DNA of 6,255 nucleotides from NCBI GenBank assembly GCA_002452315.1, contig DKFH01000191.1:915-7169 (forward strand). The letters are read 5' to 3'. The position numbers and the translations under genes are program-made. The stretch comes from Anaerolineaceae bacterium UBA6801. GTDB lineage: Bacteria; Chloroflexota; Anaerolineae; Anaerolineales; Anaerolineaceae. This document shows positions 4,549 to 6,255 of the stretch, piece by piece. Each line of letters starts with the position of its first letter. Position 1 is the stretch's first letter. The notes below the pieces were generated by a model, which did no database searches, was not told where the DNA came from, and worked only from the letters and a program-made list of their open reading frames with translations.

Positions 4549-5973
4549 GTGATTAACTTAAAGGACATCGTTTCAGCCCTAACGGGCCACACCATTCCCC
4601 TGCTGGATCAACCCATCAGCAGTGCGGTGATCGACTCGCGCCAGGCCGTCAAAGGCAGCCTGTTCATCGCCTTGCCAGGCGAACAGGTTGATGGTCATGA
4701 CTATGTTCAATCGGCCTTCGACAACGGTGCCATCCTGGCTTTGATCAACAAAGACCTTAACGCAGGCTTGAATGTCCTCGACTTACGGAAGGGACACTTC
4801 CAGCCGCATTTAAGCCATGAAATCATGCTTCCGTTATGTCTGCGCGTGGAGGATGCCCTTTCTGCCCTGCATGCCATTGCATCCCATTGGCGTCAGGCCC
4901 ATCCCGTGCGGACCATCGGCATTACCGGCAGTGTGGGTAAAACCTCGACCAAGGAACTGATCGCAGGGCTGCTCTCACAACAGGCATCGGTGCTGAAGAA
5001 CCCCGGCAACCGGAACAATGAAATCGGCTTACCGCTGACCTTGCTCGAACTCGAACCACAGCATCAATACGCTGTCCTCGAAATGGGATTCTACGTCCCC
5101 GGGGAAATCCAAACCCTGTGTGAGATCGCCCGCCCCCATGTCGGGGTGGTCACCAATATCGGCATGGTGCATGCTGAGCGCGCCGGATCTCAGGCGGTAA
5201 TCGCCAAAGGCAAAGCTGAACTGGTCGAATCCTTACCCCCTGCACCCGAAGGTGTGGCGGTTCTCAATATGGACGATCCCTGGGTTCAGAAAATGGCCGA
5301 GAAGACCAAGGCGCGCGTCTTATCCTACGGAGTCACGGAACAAAGCGACTTGATGGCCAGGGACATCCAAACCCACGGTCTGGAGGGCATTTCCTGCATC
5401 CTCACTGTCGATGGTGAAGATCACGTCATTCATTCCCCGCTGTTAGGCGCCTTCTCTGCCTACACCATCCTCTGTGCTGCCGCCGTCGCCCTGACCGAAG
5501 GCCTGGAGTGGCCGGCCATCACTGCCGGCTTGGCCGAGAGCCACGTGGACCTGCGCATGCGCCCCATCCACCTGCCTGATGGGACAATCATCCTCGATGA
5601 CACCTACAACGCCTCGCCCACCTCCACCATCGCTGCCCTGGCGTTGCTACGAGAGCTTTCCGGGCGGCGCGTTGCCGTCTTGGGTGATATGCTGGAGTTG
5701 GGCCAATACGAACTCATTGGGCATCAAAATGTTGGCATAGCCGCTGCCTCAGCCGCCGATGCCCTGATCCTGATCGGCGAACGGTCCAAAATCATCGCCG
5801 ATGCAGCCCTCAATGAGGGTTTTGCGCCAGAGCATATCCAATGGTTCCCCGACTCAATTCAGGCCGCAGCACAGATTTCGGGTTTGGTGCAAGAAGGGGA
5901 TGTGATCCTGGTGAAGGGGTCCAATATTATGCGCATGGACCGTGTCCTGACTGCCCTGAAAGGAGGTCTGTGA
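4549..5973 (+). CDS. murF: UDP-N-acetylmuramoyl-tripeptide--D-alanyl-D-alanine ligase MurF
   Basis: MurF adds D-Ala-D-Ala to the UDP-MurNAc tripeptide with ATP, the last cytoplasmic step before lipid linkage. Counted from GTG 4549 the protein has 474 residues, normal for the family. Visible motifs are the ATP-binding GSVGKTS (127-133), NNEIG (156-160), EMG (178-180), NIGMVHAE (203-210), the central-to-C-terminal LRMRP (335-339), DDTYNASP (350-357), LGDMLELG (378-385) and VKGSNIMRMD (455-464). DDTYNASP and the VKGS...MRM ending favour MurF over MurE. I chose GTG 4549 because GAGG (4540-4543) lies 5 nt upstream and the product then begins MINLKDI, as MurF proteins often do. GTG 4531 would add six residues and overlap ftsI by 11 bases without a clear binding site. 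The gene follows ftsI directly, with no murE between them. Confidence 0.95.
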   Translation: MINLKDIVSALTGHTIPLLDQPISSAVIDSRQAVKGSLFIALPGEQVDGHDYVQSAFDNGAILALINKDLNAGLNVLDLRKGHFQPHLSHEIMLPLCLRVEDALSALHAIASHWRQAHPVRTIGITGSVGKTSTKELIAGLLSQQASVLKNPGNRNNEIGLPLTLLELEPQHQYAVLEMGFYVPGEIQTLCEIARPHVGVVTNIGMVHAERAGSQAVIAKGKAELVESLPPAPEGVAVLNMDDPWVQKMAEKTKARVLSYGVTEQSDLMARDIQTHGLEGISCILTVDGEDHVIHSPLLGAFSAYTILCAAAVALTEGLEWPAITAGLAESHVDLRMRPIHLPDGTIILDDTYNASPTSTIAALALLRELSGRRVAVLGDMLELGQYELIGHQNVGIAAASAADALILIGERSKIIADAALNEGFAPEHIQWFPDSIQAAAQISGLVQEGDVILVKGSNIMRMDRVLTALKGGL

Positions 5974-6255
5974 TGGAAAATAGCCCTGTCGCCATCGCCA
6001 TCAGCGGCCTCAGCTTTATGATGACCGTCATCTGGGGAGACCCGTTGATTCGCCTGCTCAAAGCCTGGCGGGTCGGTAAAATCATCCGCGAGGACGGCCC
6101 TGACCGGCATACCGCCAAAATGGGCACGCCCACCATGGGCGGATTCATGTTCCTCATTCCGGTCACCCTGCTGACCATTCTTTTCAACGCCGTCTCTATC
6201 CTTGGCTACGATCTTTTAGGGCGTTCAGTACTTCTGCCCCTGTTAACCATGTGGG
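5973..6255 (+). CDS. mraY: Phospho-N-acetylmuramoyl-pentapeptide-transferase MraY (N-terminal part)
   Basis: MraY is the integral membrane enzyme that moves phospho-MurNAc-pentapeptide from UDP to undecaprenyl phosphate, making lipid I from the MurF product. Ninety-four codons are present and the frame runs off the window open. A first membrane helix lies near residues 5-22. It is followed by GKIIREDGPDRHTAKMGTP and TMGG (35-57), the N-terminal signature of MraY, which includes the conserved GTPTMGG loop. A second membrane segment follows at about 58-73. The ATG shares one base with the murF stop (TGATG), and a full AGGAGG (5961-5966) lies 6 nt upstream. This is the best ribosome binding site in the cluster. 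The full protein would be expected to have about 320-360 residues and ten helices. Confidence 0.95.
   Translation, partial: MENSPVAIAISGLSFMMTVIWGDPLIRLLKAWRVGKIIREDGPDRHTAKMGTPTMGGFMFLIPVTLLTILFNAVSILGYDLLGRSVLLPLLTMW

Noticed and set aside
838..6255. A novel defence, mobile or biosynthetic system hidden in the coding region
   Set aside because: Every plus-strand gene is accounted for by the dcw families with intact motifs and continuous spacing. No leftover gap longer than about 25 bases exists after 838.

Overview
This window is ordinary bacterial core chromosome: the 5' part of a division and cell wall (dcw) cluster on the plus strand, read divergently from a ribosomal protein gene on the minus strand. 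Gene content and order resemble Chloroflexota, perhaps Anaerolineae. The clues are a moderately GC-rich genome, an mraZ-rsmH-ftsL-ftsI-murF-mraY run without murE, and a Gram-positive-style MraZ operator. That placement is an inference from overall look, not from a search. I see no mobile element, CRISPR array, defence gene, tRNA or rRNA, and no credible undescribed protein system.

Layout. Positions 1-317 (minus) hold rplU, ribosomal protein L21, complete except perhaps for the last base of its stop codon. Positions 318-837 are a 520-base divergent regulatory region. Its left half serves rplU: two tandem sigma-70-type promoters, one with perfect consensus hexamers, then a leader of about 110 nt with two hairpins. 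Its right half serves mraZ: a good -35/-10 promoter, a perfect dyad centred on the -10, and a 10-bp-period array of AAGTGG repeats that fit MraZ boxes. A long inverted repeat flanks the promoter and carries an extra reversed MraZ-like half-site upstream, and a GC-rich hairpin lies in the 5' UTR. Positions 838-6255 (plus) hold mraZ, rsmH, an ftsL-like gene, ftsI, murF and the first 94 codons of mraY. All are tightly packed: three junctions overlap by 1-4 bases and the two gaps are short (25 and 7 bases).

How it works together. MraZ probably represses the whole cluster through the repeats just downstream of its own start point. RsmH methylates 16S rRNA. The FtsL-like protein and FtsI act in septal peptidoglycan synthesis, while MurF and MraY make the lipid-linked precursor. 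The tight packing suggests one polycistronic transcript with translational coupling. The parts most worth a second look are in the intergenic control region rather than the proteins.
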